This document shows positions 6,275-13,550 of a DNA stretch of 23,321 nucleotides, piece after piece. The notes under the pieces are model-generated. The model did no database searches. It was given only the letters and a program-made list of their open reading frames with translations, and had not been told where the DNA came from. Position 1 is the stretch's first letter, and the number at the start of each line of letters is the position of its first letter. Both the position numbers and the translations under genes were made by a program. Origin of the DNA: a virus; the IMG/VR virus record IMGVR_UViG_3300033388_000584, positions 1 to 23,321 of that record; one strand, 5' to 3'.

Positions 6275-6789
6275 ATGAGATGAACGTAGGAGACTTGAAC
6301 AGTGATGAGAAAGGTTCTGGGGCTAGAGCTAACGGTGGAAAGGCGCGTTACGACCTTATTCCGCTACATCTACTGGAAGGTACAGCGAGGGTCTTGGAGT
6401 TTGGCGCTGAGAAGTACGCAGCATGGAACTGGGCTAAGGGCATGCAATGGACAATCCCCTACGCGTGTATTATACGTCACTTGGCAGCGTGGTTCCGTGG
6501 AGAGACACATGACCCTGAGTCGGGTCAGAGCCACCTAGACCATGTAATCTGCAACGTACTGATGTTGAAACACTACGAGGATCATTATCGTGAAGGAGAC
6601 AACCGGCCGACCGCTTTCAGGACCAACAATAGAGGCAACTGGAATCTTGACGCAATTCATGCGTTCAATGCAGGGGCGCAGGTTGCAAGCGCACGAGGTG
6701 ACGTTCCTGAACGAGTTGTTGGTGCAATGTCGGATCGAACTGAATACAACCTTGGTTCGAAGCATCAAAGATATGAGGAGCAGGGATGA
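6271..6789 (+). CDS. MazZ-like dATP/dGTP diphosphohydrolase family protein
   Basis: A 172-residue protein. The conserved core is GGKARYDLIP (22 to 31), GAEKYAAWNW (45 to 54) and RGETHDPESGQSHLDH (76 to 91), followed by a helical NVLMLKHYEDHY. This arrangement is that of the phage dATP/dGTP diphosphohydrolase N-terminal family (formerly DUF5664), which includes MazZ. MazZ hydrolyses dNTPs to monophosphates and supplies dGMP for diaminopurine synthesis in Z-genome phages. The acidic residues around 78 to 90 are the likely metal ligands. The start ATG 6271 overlaps the preceding stop (ATGA) and has GAGGAG upstream. No PurZ or DatZ is visible in the window, so the role could simply be dNTP balancing. 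Confidence 0.75.
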   Translation: MNEMNVGDLNSDEKGSGARANGGKARYDLIPLHLLEGTARVLEFGAEKYAAWNWAKGMQWTIPYACIIRHLAAWFRGETHDPESGQSHLDHVICNVLMLKHYEDHYREGDNRPTAFRTNNRGNWNLDAIHAFNAGAQVASARGDVPERVVGAMSDRTEYNLGSKHQRYEEQG

Positions 6790-7556
6790 GCGCAAAGATA
6801 CTACATCTTGATATTGAAACACTGCCCAGTCAAGCGTATGTTTGGGGGCTGTTCAACCAGAACATCGGGATCAACCAGATCGTAACTCCCGGACGTACCA
6901 CGTGCTTCGCAGCTAAGTGGCACGGCAAGAAGAAGATCATGTTCGCCTCTGAGTGGGAGGATGGGTTCGAGTCTATGGTAGAGCGGGCACATGAACTGCT
7001 GACCGAGGCTGACATCATCGTCCACTACAACGGCACCAAGTTCGATATCCCAACGCTACAGCGTGAGTTCGTGCTACAGGACTTATCACCCCCTGAGCCG
7101 TTCAGGCAGATCGACCTGCTGCGGACTGTCAAGCGACAGTTCCGGTTCCAGTCGAACAAGCTGGACTACGTCTCACAGCAGTTGGGGATCGGAGCTAAGA
7201 CCCAGCACAAGGGCCAAGACCTGTGGACCGGCGTGATGAACGGGGTCCGGGCTGACCAGAAAGTAATGAAGGAGTATAACAAGCAAGATGTCGTCCTTAC
7301 TGAGGAGTTGTATACTAGGCTGCTGCCTTGGCTTGTCGGCAATCCTGTCATGGGAGCTTACAACAGTGATACCGGCGAAGAAGGCGCAAGCTGCCCTAAG
7401 TGCGGAAGCACAGCGGTCCACTTCCGTGGGTACTACACCACGCAGGCTGGACGTTACCACAAGTTCCAGTGCCAGAGTTGTAATGGCTGGGGACGCGTTG
7501 CTGCTAATACACTGCCAAAGGGACAACGAGTAGCACTCGGGAGGAACATTGTATGA
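6786..7556 (+). CDS. DnaQ-fold 3'-5' exonuclease with C-terminal zinc ribbon
   Basis: A 256-residue protein with an RNase H-like exonuclease domain. Exo I is HLDIETLP (D9, E11), Exo II VHYNGTKFDIPTL (N82, D87), and Exo III EYNKQDVV (Y164-x3-D168). A zinc ribbon follows, CPKC at 203 to 206 and CQSC at 229 to 232. It resembles the YprB/DnaQ-like exonucleases annotated in many phages. Because the polymerase already carries a proofreading domain, this second enzyme probably serves repair, recombination or nucleic-acid turnover; that is inference. The start ATG 6786 overlaps the preceding stop (ATGA), with GGAGCAGGG upstream. The stop overlaps the next start the same way. Confidence 0.85.
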   Translation: MSAKILHLDIETLPSQAYVWGLFNQNIGINQIVTPGRTTCFAAKWHGKKKIMFASEWEDGFESMVERAHELLTEADIIVHYNGTKFDIPTLQREFVLQDLSPPEPFRQIDLLRTVKRQFRFQSNKLDYVSQQLGIGAKTQHKGQDLWTGVMNGVRADQKVMKEYNKQDVVLTEELYTRLLPWLVGNPVMGAYNSDTGEEGASCPKCGSTAVHFRGYYTTQAGRYHKFQCQSCNGWGRVAANTLPKGQRVALGRNIV

Positions 7557-8122
7557 ACCTAGATAGCGACATGGAGATCATGGACGCTTGCATACGAGAG
7601 GACGGGAACCTTGTGTTCCCATCTCTCAACCTTGGCACACCACTACCAAAGAAGTTCACAAGCGAGTTCGTGAGCAATTGGTGCAAAGCAGTGAGGGATG
7701 AGCATGAGCGGCAAAAGCTGGAAGCGGATGCGAAAGCTAGGGCATCGCGCCTTGATAAAGAGTTTAACGAGCGGGTCGATTCCAATGCCGGAGACGGAGG
7801 AGCAAGCACTCCACCTCCACAAGAAAACAAGCCATCGGCTGATGTCAGTCTATCGGACTTTGTCACACAACGAAAAGCGGCAGTTCAAGAAGCTCTAGAA
7901 AAGCTCCTGACCGACTACGAGGAGATGGGCAAGAAGAAGCTGGCGTTAGAAATGGAATTATTGCAACTGAGGAGATTCGATGCGGGTACCGAACCAGAAG
8001 GAGGAGTCACCGATGGGCCGGAAGATGCTGGTACATCTGGCGAAGCAGTACGTAGCCCGAAGGGCAAAGGACGGAAAGGGGGAAGCGGAAAGGTGGGCCA
8101 GACGGACGCTAAGTCCGGCTGA
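7553..8122 (+). CDS. Hypothetical protein with coiled-coil segments
   Basis: A 189-residue product of unknown function. A compact N-terminus (residues 1 to 50) includes FPSLNLGTPLP. Next come charged helical stretches EHERQKLEADAKARA and ALEKLLTDYEEMGKKK that are likely coiled coil. The C-terminus is Gly/Lys/Asp-rich and probably disordered, and its last third is shared with the next gene in another frame. ATG 7553 overlaps the preceding stop, with GGGAGGA upstream. Nothing identifies an enzyme or binding domain. It may be an accessory DNA-metabolism factor because of its position only. Confidence 0.65.
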   Translation: MNLDSDMEIMDACIREDGNLVFPSLNLGTPLPKKFTSEFVSNWCKAVRDEHERQKLEADAKARASRLDKEFNERVDSNAGDGGASTPPPQENKPSADVSLSDFVTQRKAAVQEALEKLLTDYEEMGKKKLALEMELLQLRRFDAGTEPEGGVTDGPEDAGTSGEAVRSPKGKGRKGGSGKVGQTDAKSG

Positions 8123-8168
8123 CCACGATCAGGTAGCAGCGACCATCAAGGAGATCACGGGGGGTTAA
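8013..8168 (+). CDS. 51-residue basic protein, last gene of the rightward operon
   Basis: The frame is open from ATG 7980, but ATG 8013 is preferred because AAGGAGGAG lies six to ten bases upstream. The product starts MGRKMLVHLAKQYVARRAKD, with a continuous basic helix, and ends TIKEITGG. It overlaps the previous gene by 110 bases. The small size, helical content and strong ribosome-binding site make it credible. Its function is unknown; a nucleic-acid-binding peptide is one possibility. The stop TAA abuts the palindromic site at 8169. Confidence 0.6.
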   Translation: MGRKMLVHLAKQYVARRAKDGKGEAERWARRTLSPADHDQVAATIKEITGG

Positions 8169-8184
8169 CGTTGTACGTACAACG
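8169..8184. promoter_or_regulatory. Palindromic site 4, perfect 16-bp palindrome between convergent operons
   Basis: CGTTGTACGTACAACG fills exactly the 16 bases between the stop codons of the two converging operons. It is self-complementary throughout, with no loop and no T tract, so it is not a conventional terminator. It is the best-matching member of the four-site family. Confidence 0.65.
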
Positions 8185-8385
8185 CTAGACCCGCTCCATG
8201 TTTAGAACAAACTCGTGAACACTGCCCTCGTCGGCACGGCATGTCATTCGATATACCGGACCGGCGGGGGTTTTTTGTGTCTGCGCTATACACAACTCCA
8301 TAGCAACGGGGTGAAAGAACGCGGCCATGATGACCGTCTTGAATCCCATCTTGGTGATGAGCATAGTGCTGACTGTCTGGAACAT
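8185..8385 (-). CDS. 66-residue hypothetical protein, last gene of the leftward operon
   Basis: The product starts MFQTVSTMLITKMGFKTVIM and ends VHEFVLNMERV. It is unrecognised, and its hydrophobic N-terminal half could be a weak membrane segment. ATG 8385 shares one base with the TAA of the lysozyme gene (TAATG), with AAGGGGA upstream. The frame is open farther upstream to 8493, but that would bury it in the lysozyme gene. Oddly, the rightward operon's apparent terminator, with its T6 tract at 8271, lies on the opposite strand of this gene, where it encodes part of QKTPAGP. Position next to the lysozyme allows a lysis role, but this is a guess. Confidence 0.55.
   Translation of the reverse strand: MFQTVSTMLITKMGFKTVIMAAFFHPVAMELCIAQTQKTPAGPVYRMTCRADEGSVHEFVLNMERV
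8225..8276 (+). terminator. Rho-independent terminator of the rightward operon
   Basis: In plus-strand RNA, CCCUCGUCGG (8225 to 8234) pairs with CCGGCGGGGG (8261 to 8270). This gives a 10-bp GC-rich stem with two G-U pairs, followed at once by UUUUUU (8271 to 8276). CGG 8237 to 8239 and CCG 8256 to 8258 can extend the stem after a small internal loop. It lies about 55 bases past the last rightward stop, inside the converging gene. Confidence 0.7.
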
Positions 8386-8867
8386 TACTTGGGGATCCCC
8401 TTCATAAAGTCGTGCACGGAGATGCCGGAGCTGTTCAGCCCGTCCCCATCGTAGTAGCTCTTGCCTGTGCTCGGGTTGGGCATAGAGGCCCACTCCTTGC
8501 TGATCTCCTTAGCAAACCCGGTGCGGTCGTACACGCCCCCAGAGGTAGACATTGCCCGCTTGTACCGGCGCTCTATCAGGATATCGGCCAGCCTGTCCTG
8601 CGTTTCAGCATCGAACTTCTTGTCCAGAGGGAAGTCCTTGGGGTTACGGCGCACTATCTCGTCCAACGTCTTGTTGATGAACTGGTAGCGCCCCACAGCC
8701 GTGGACTTCACGCCCGCTTGCTTCTGGGCACGTTGGTGAGCCAAGACCTGACGGATCGTCATGTTCTTCAGGTCAAGGCTACCGCCTCCGTACTCGACAT
8801 CGTAGATGCCGCCGGGGGACTCGTGCTTACCGATCATGTCCCTCAGCGACTTGTACTTGTCTGCCAT
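8385..8867 (-). CDS. Lambda R/GH104-like lysozyme (endolysin or virion muralytic enzyme)
   Basis: A 160-residue peptidoglycan-cleaving enzyme. The N-terminal MIGKHESPGG has the expected catalytic Glu (E16, comparable to lambda R E19). It is followed by YDVEYGGGS, STAVGRYQFINKTLDEIV (about residue 55) and KFDAETQDRLADILI, the order seen in lambda-type transglycosylases. EISKEWASMPNPSTGKSYY near the end also matches that family's ASLP region. There is no signal peptide, so release would need a holin if it is the endolysin. Its place directly after three ejection-protein genes also fits a virion enzyme that digests the wall during entry. It is coupled by one-base overlaps on both sides. Confidence 0.75.
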   Translation of the reverse strand: MADKYKSLRDMIGKHESPGGIYDVEYGGGSLDLKNMTIRQVLAHQRAQKQAGVKSTAVGRYQFINKTLDEIVRRNPKDFPLDKKFDAETQDRLADILIERRYKRAMSTSGGVYDRTGFAKEISKEWASMPNPSTGKSYYDGDGLNSSGISVHDFMKGIPK

Positions 8868-11800
8868 TACTTCACTCCTCTGTTAGCCTTAGCGGTGTCC
8901 AGCATAGTGGCCCGGCCTTGTGCCCGTTGTGAGCGTCCAGCGGCCTTCCGCTCTTCCTCACGCTTGGCTTCACGTTGCATCGCCTCTGCGTACGCACCCT
9001 GCAATTGGGGGTCGCGCATCAGCTCACTGAACCCACCGGGGCCAACGAGTTGCTCCATTGCCATCCACGTCCGGAACGAGCTGAACTTCATCTTGGACAG
9101 CTTCACGAGCTGGTCCAGACTGGCGGGGTCCGTCAACGCTTCCGCGTAGAACTTCCGCTTCATCTTCATAGCCGCACTCTCGGCAAACGTGATCGCACGC
9201 TGTGGCTTCGACAGGGGGCCGAACCTCAGACGGAAGAAACGTACGAAGATGTTCTGACCTTCTTCGGACTGGGCCTTCACAGCCTTGGTTGACTCCACCC
9301 GCTTGACGATGTTCTTCATCGACGTCAGGTTGTCCACGAACTGAGGGCCGTACAGCACCTTCAGCTTCGACTCGCTACGCAGTAGCTTCTCCAGCCCCTT
9401 GGCTGTCGGGTTGGCGAACGTGTCCCTCATCATGGTCTCACGACCTTCACTCAGTACGGCGTTCCACAGGGCCGGGTGCTTCGACTGCATAAGGCTACGC
9501 ATCTTGGCAACTTGGGCCGGGGTTGTGGTGTCGCTCAGAGCGGACGTCACGATGGAACTGGCGTCAGTCTTTTTCAGGCTGTTACCCAGCTCATCCTTCA
9601 GGAACGCTTGGATATCCTTCAAGCCATCCATTGCATCCTGCTGGGCGCGTCTGAACGCGGCACCGTTGGGGATGAAGTTCGGCGTACCTTCCGGCATCAG
9701 GATCTTCATGTGAGGCTCGTACCGCTCCATGAACTTGTCGAACCGGGCCGGGGAGTACCCATCCGGCGGCGACATGACCTCTTGGGCAAACTTCTTGCCG
9801 AGGGTGTTCATCAGCCCTTCCTCGATGGCCGGGTCACGGCCCAGCGCCCCGAGGCTGCGGCTCAGGTTGGACGCGTCTCCCGGCTTGAACAGCTTGGCTT
9901 CAATCTCCGCACCGTTCCGCAGGAACTCCCGCGATCCTTCCTTCGTCTTGTACGTCTCCAGCATGTCCTGAACAGCCTTCTGCTCGAACAGCTCGATCCG
10001 CTGGTTGGTGGCCTTGCCTGCATCCACGTACGCACCACGCAGTGCGCGTTCCTCCTTGCCGCTCAGTCGTGCGCCGAGCTTGTCGTCGATGTACTTGCCT
10101 TGGACAATCATCTCGTCCATGGCCCGGATCAACTTAGACAGCGTCTGGGCCGACATACCGGAGGTAGATACCGAGTTGTCGATCCTGCGCTTCTCTGCCT
10201 TCAACTGGGAGATCGCCCGGTGCAACAGCACGGGGTCCAGCTCCGCTTCCGTCAGAGACCGGCGCGAGACGTCTTGGACTATGTCCAGACCGGTGCCGTC
10301 CATCTTGTTGATGGTGTCCATCAGAACAGCGTCTACTTGCTGCGCGTTCATCTGGGAGTAGCCTGTGTGCCGCTCAAGGAACGCATCCTTCAACTGCTTC
10401 ATCACCGGAGAGTTCTGGTGGTTCAGGATCATAACCCCGGACTTGCGGGTACGCTCTGACCAGCCAGCGAGGTCGCGGAACATATCCCACGCCATGTTCT
10501 CCTCGCGGAGCATCGCTTGCTCTGCGCCAGCTACGTTCTGGCGGTACAGGTTGAAGAAGTCCTCACCCGGATGGCTCGTGACCAGCTCGTTGGAGTAGTC
10601 CTGCACGGTCTTGGTGGCGGAGTCTACCAGATCATTGGCGACTACCTCCTCCTCACGCATAGCCCTGCGGGCTGTGGAACTCACGGCATCGGCCGAGTGG
10701 ATGGGAGAGGATACACCCGCCCCATCGAACATCTTGCCTGCGGTCCGGACGAGCATCTGGTCGTTGGCGACCGTCAGCCTCTGGAGTCCTTCACCCATCT
10801 TACCCTTGGCTTGCGCCTCAAGGCTGGCCTGAGATACCATGATGTTGGGGTCCAACGTGGCCTGAGCCAGCGTGGGCCGGAACGTCTCATCGGTACTGGC
10901 CTTCAACTGCTCCACGTCCCGCTTCAGGTCTGCGGCCATCTGATGCAGAGCGGGGGCGTCCGCTTGTTCAATCACACGGCGGAACTTGTTCTGGTACAGC
11001 CTGTTGAGGCCATACACGCCCGGGCCGAGAGCCTCGAACCCTGCGCTCATAGCCATCTCGGTCAGGTACTCATCACTGACCATGGCACGCTCAATGGCGT
11101 CCTCATCCATGCCCAGACCTCGGGCGATGATCTCACGGGTGCCCATAGCTGCGCCTTTACCAGCGCCTGCGCCTGCAACACCACCCCACGGTCCCCCGGC
11201 CATGAAGCCGCCGATAGCACCAGCTACCTCACCGATCATATCCACTGCGCCGCCGAACATGTCGGCCACGTCCCCAGTGTCAATCCCCACGGGATCTGCG
11301 ATGGTAGGCACCAGCTTCCCGGTCTCCTTGTCGAACCGCATATACGCCATGCGGCCGGTGTTAGGCTCCTTGAACGCCAGCGGGGTTTCCGGGGGAGGGT
11401 TCAGACCCTCTTCCCTGTACATCTTGCGAAGCTCCGAGTCCAGAGCTATGGCCTCAGCCGCCGGGTTGTGGGCCAGCAGGGACACCTTGGCCCGGATGCT
11501 CATCGGCAGTCCGGTGTGAATGTCCACGCCCGACTTAGCGGCAGCGTTGGCGTTGTGGCGGGGGTGCTCACTCATCTGCTCGTATTCGAGCCGTGCTTCC
11601 TCGTCCATACCAGCCGTACGGGAGCTGCCCTCCGCGTAGACGCCCTGCCCCTCCAAGGGGTGAGGAGCGATCCCCTCCCTCGGTACAGGCTCGGCAAACT
11701 TGCCCTGCCACGCCTCGCGTGCACGGTCTACGGCGAACTGGTTGCCTTTCTCCAAGACGTCCATAGCGTGTTCACGGACGCTGATATCATCGCGCTGCGC

Positions 11801-11908
11801 CTCGGGGAGGCCCTGCTGCGTGATCAGGTATTTCTTCCTGTCCTCAAGCGCCGCGACCTGCTCTTCCGAGAGATATAGATTCAACTCGTCTGCAAAGTTA
11901 TCACTCAT
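8867..11908 (-). CDS. Large internal virion (ejection) protein, 1013 residues
   Basis: The largest gene of the window. The N-terminal region is charged and helical (MSDNFADELNLYLSEEQVAA). Residues about 214 to 256 form a Gly/Ala-rich hydrophobic stretch (MFGGAVDMIGEVAGAIGGFM, then AGAGAGKGAAMG) able to enter a membrane. The remainder is long, helical and charged, with a basic tail. This build and the gene order match the large ejection proteins of podoviruses (T7 gp16-like position), which form the DNA-delivery channel. I see no lytic transglycosylase motif here; that activity seems to be in the separate next gene. Its start is ATG 11908, 12 bases after the preceding stop. Confidence 0.7.
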   Translation of the reverse strand: MSDNFADELNLYLSEEQVAALEDRKKYLITQQGLPEAQRDDISVREHAMDVLEKGNQFAVDRAREAWQGKFAEPVPREGIAPHPLEGQGVYAEGSSRTAGMDEEARLEYEQMSEHPRHNANAAAKSGVDIHTGLPMSIRAKVSLLAHNPAAEAIALDSELRKMYREEGLNPPPETPLAFKEPNTGRMAYMRFDKETGKLVPTIADPVGIDTGDVADMFGGAVDMIGEVAGAIGGFMAGGPWGGVAGAGAGKGAAMGTREIIARGLGMDEDAIERAMVSDEYLTEMAMSAGFEALGPGVYGLNRLYQNKFRRVIEQADAPALHQMAADLKRDVEQLKASTDETFRPTLAQATLDPNIMVSQASLEAQAKGKMGEGLQRLTVANDQMLVRTAGKMFDGAGVSSPIHSADAVSSTARRAMREEEVVANDLVDSATKTVQDYSNELVTSHPGEDFFNLYRQNVAGAEQAMLREENMAWDMFRDLAGWSERTRKSGVMILNHQNSPVMKQLKDAFLERHTGYSQMNAQQVDAVLMDTINKMDGTGLDIVQDVSRRSLTEAELDPVLLHRAISQLKAEKRRIDNSVSTSGMSAQTLSKLIRAMDEMIVQGKYIDDKLGARLSGKEERALRGAYVDAGKATNQRIELFEQKAVQDMLETYKTKEGSREFLRNGAEIEAKLFKPGDASNLSRSLGALGRDPAIEEGLMNTLGKKFAQEVMSPPDGYSPARFDKFMERYEPHMKILMPEGTPNFIPNGAAFRRAQQDAMDGLKDIQAFLKDELGNSLKKTDASSIVTSALSDTTTPAQVAKMRSLMQSKHPALWNAVLSEGRETMMRDTFANPTAKGLEKLLRSESKLKVLYGPQFVDNLTSMKNIVKRVESTKAVKAQSEEGQNIFVRFFRLRFGPLSKPQRAITFAESAAMKMKRKFYAEALTDPASLDQLVKLSKMKFSSFRTWMAMEQLVGPGGFSELMRDPQLQGAYAEAMQREAKREEERKAAGRSQRAQGRATMLDTAKANRGVK

Positions 11909-11920
11909 GTGTCTATCCTA

Positions 11921-13549
11921 TTAATTGCCGAACAGTGCGTCCGCACGGCTATTCAGTTCTGCTTCCCGCCGGGCGTTCGTGGTCATGGGAGGTGCTGCCG
12001 CTGGGGAAGTACCTGCTGCACGCTGTGCGGCTTGGCCCGTCATCGTGGTACGCTGAGTGGCGGGGGCACGACCTTCGACCGGCCTGCCTCCACCGCCGTA
12101 GCGGGTGTCACCAGCAGCGCCCTGCCCGTAGGCATCAAGGCGTGTGACCAGATCACCTACGACCTGCATCCGCTGGTCCCTCGCTCCCTCTGCGATCAAC
12201 AAGTCCCCGATCTGATCCGGGTATGTCATCATCGCACTGTCGAAGTCAGAGTTAGCTTGGCGGATGTTCGTGGCGATCACGTGACGGAGAGCCTCTGGGT
12301 TGGTCAGGTTTGCACCTACCACAGCCGCCGCACGTTCGATATCACCTTCCGACAACTGCTTGGCGTTGGGTTCAAAGACCCGGGCCATCGCGTACGTCAT
12401 CTTCCACATAGCCGACTCAAACTGGCCGTGGCCTTCTTCAAAGACCTTGCCTCCCGAGGCGTTCTTGAGAGTCTCCATTGCCCGCTCTCGGACCTTCGCC
12501 ATAGAGGTGGTAGCCGCGTCCAGTCCGCCACTGCCTTCCAGAATGGACTGGTTGTCGTTGAAGTACGCCCCGATGTTCCGGAACGAGTTGCTCACCGTCT
12601 TGACGAAGTCTACGGTATCTGCTGCTATCTTACCGCCCGGGCCGGTCAGAGTGTCCTCACTCCCATTGATCTGGTAACTGGCGTTCTCGATAATGTTCAG
12701 CATGGAGTCCGCAACACGAGCCTGTGACACCAAGTTGGTGTGGGCCGTGCGGTGTGCAGACTGCTGAGTCGGAGAGGCGTAGGCTCGAACCAAGTCCGCC
12801 TTATCCTTCGCCGTACCGGCTGCAACCAAGTTCTGATCCTCTGGATCCAAGTCGATGAAGTCCTCTTTGGACACCACCGTGCCGTCAGCACCGAGCCACT
12901 CGCCGTTGGGCTGCATCATCACAAGCTGCGCCTGACCGTTGGGATCACCCTTCGGCCATACGTGCAACTGAGCGGCCTTCTGGCCGTCGATGGCGTCACG
13001 CCTAGCCTTAGCGTTATCGTTCCGGATCTCGGTGTCGATGTTCCCAGCTTTCGCCTCCTTCACCGTTGCCTCGGCACTCAGCTTACGCTGCTCTACCTCA
13101 GCCTTCTTCATCGCCACGATAGACGATGCGTACTGAGATGCGGCGTTGCTAGCCACTTGCGGCATACCGGCCTTCTGGGCCTCTTGGGCCACGGACTTGA
13201 GGTACTCGTTCTTCTGCTGTCCCGGAGACAGGGTAGCCCAGTCGGGCTGCGCCATCCGCTTCTCCATGGAGGTACGGACAGAGTCACTCAACTGGGTCAT
13301 CTTGTACTCAGGAGACTGCTGGGCTTCAGCCGTAGCCTTCTCCCGTGCTTGGCGCTTGCGGCGCGTAGAGCCAATCATGGCCCCACGCATCCACGCCTTG
13401 CTCATGCCAGCGTTAGCGGCCAGCCCCATCTCGTTAGCCTCGGACTGGAGACGTTCCTGTTCCCGGACACGTTCATAGCGGTCCTGTATCTGCTCAGGCG
13501 TCTCGGTAGGCATACCGAACTGCGAGAGGAATGTTTGAGCATCAGCCAT
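11921..13549 (-). CDS. Internal virion (ejection) protein, 542 residues
   Basis: The product is almost entirely charged helix in its first half (ERVREQERLQSEANEMG, then STRRKRQAREKATAEAQQ, residues about 25 to 80). It has further helical segments in the middle, and its C-terminus is Ala/Thr/Gly-rich and probably disordered (about 470 to 525). It has no enzymatic motif. Lying between the other two large proteins, it corresponds by position to the medium-size ejection protein of podoviruses (T7 gp15-like). The gene begins one base past the stop of the preceding gene and ends just before the 1013-residue gene. The assignment rests on context and composition. Confidence 0.65.
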   Translation of the reverse strand: MADAQTFLSQFGMPTETPEQIQDRYERVREQERLQSEANEMGLAANAGMSKAWMRGAMIGSTRRKRQAREKATAEAQQSPEYKMTQLSDSVRTSMEKRMAQPDWATLSPGQQKNEYLKSVAQEAQKAGMPQVASNAASQYASSIVAMKKAEVEQRKLSAEATVKEAKAGNIDTEIRNDNAKARRDAIDGQKAAQLHVWPKGDPNGQAQLVMMQPNGEWLGADGTVVSKEDFIDLDPEDQNLVAAGTAKDKADLVRAYASPTQQSAHRTAHTNLVSQARVADSMLNIIENASYQINGSEDTLTGPGGKIAADTVDFVKTVSNSFRNIGAYFNDNQSILEGSGGLDAATTSMAKVRERAMETLKNASGGKVFEEGHGQFESAMWKMTYAMARVFEPNAKQLSEGDIERAAAVVGANLTNPEALRHVIATNIRQANSDFDSAMMTYPDQIGDLLIAEGARDQRMQVVGDLVTRLDAYGQGAAGDTRYGGGGRPVEGRAPATQRTTMTGQAAQRAAGTSPAAAPPMTTNARREAELNSRADALFGN

Positions 13550-13550
13550 G

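Noticed and set aside
10517-11878. Long plus-strand open frame opposite the 1013-residue ejection gene
   Set aside because: The composition is His/Arg/Leu/Val-rich with no domain pattern. It mirrors GC-rich third positions of the real minus-strand gene and has no place in an operon. Other long frames opposite the virion genes (9476 to 10459, 12740 to 13570, 14305 to 15171) are rejected for the same reason.
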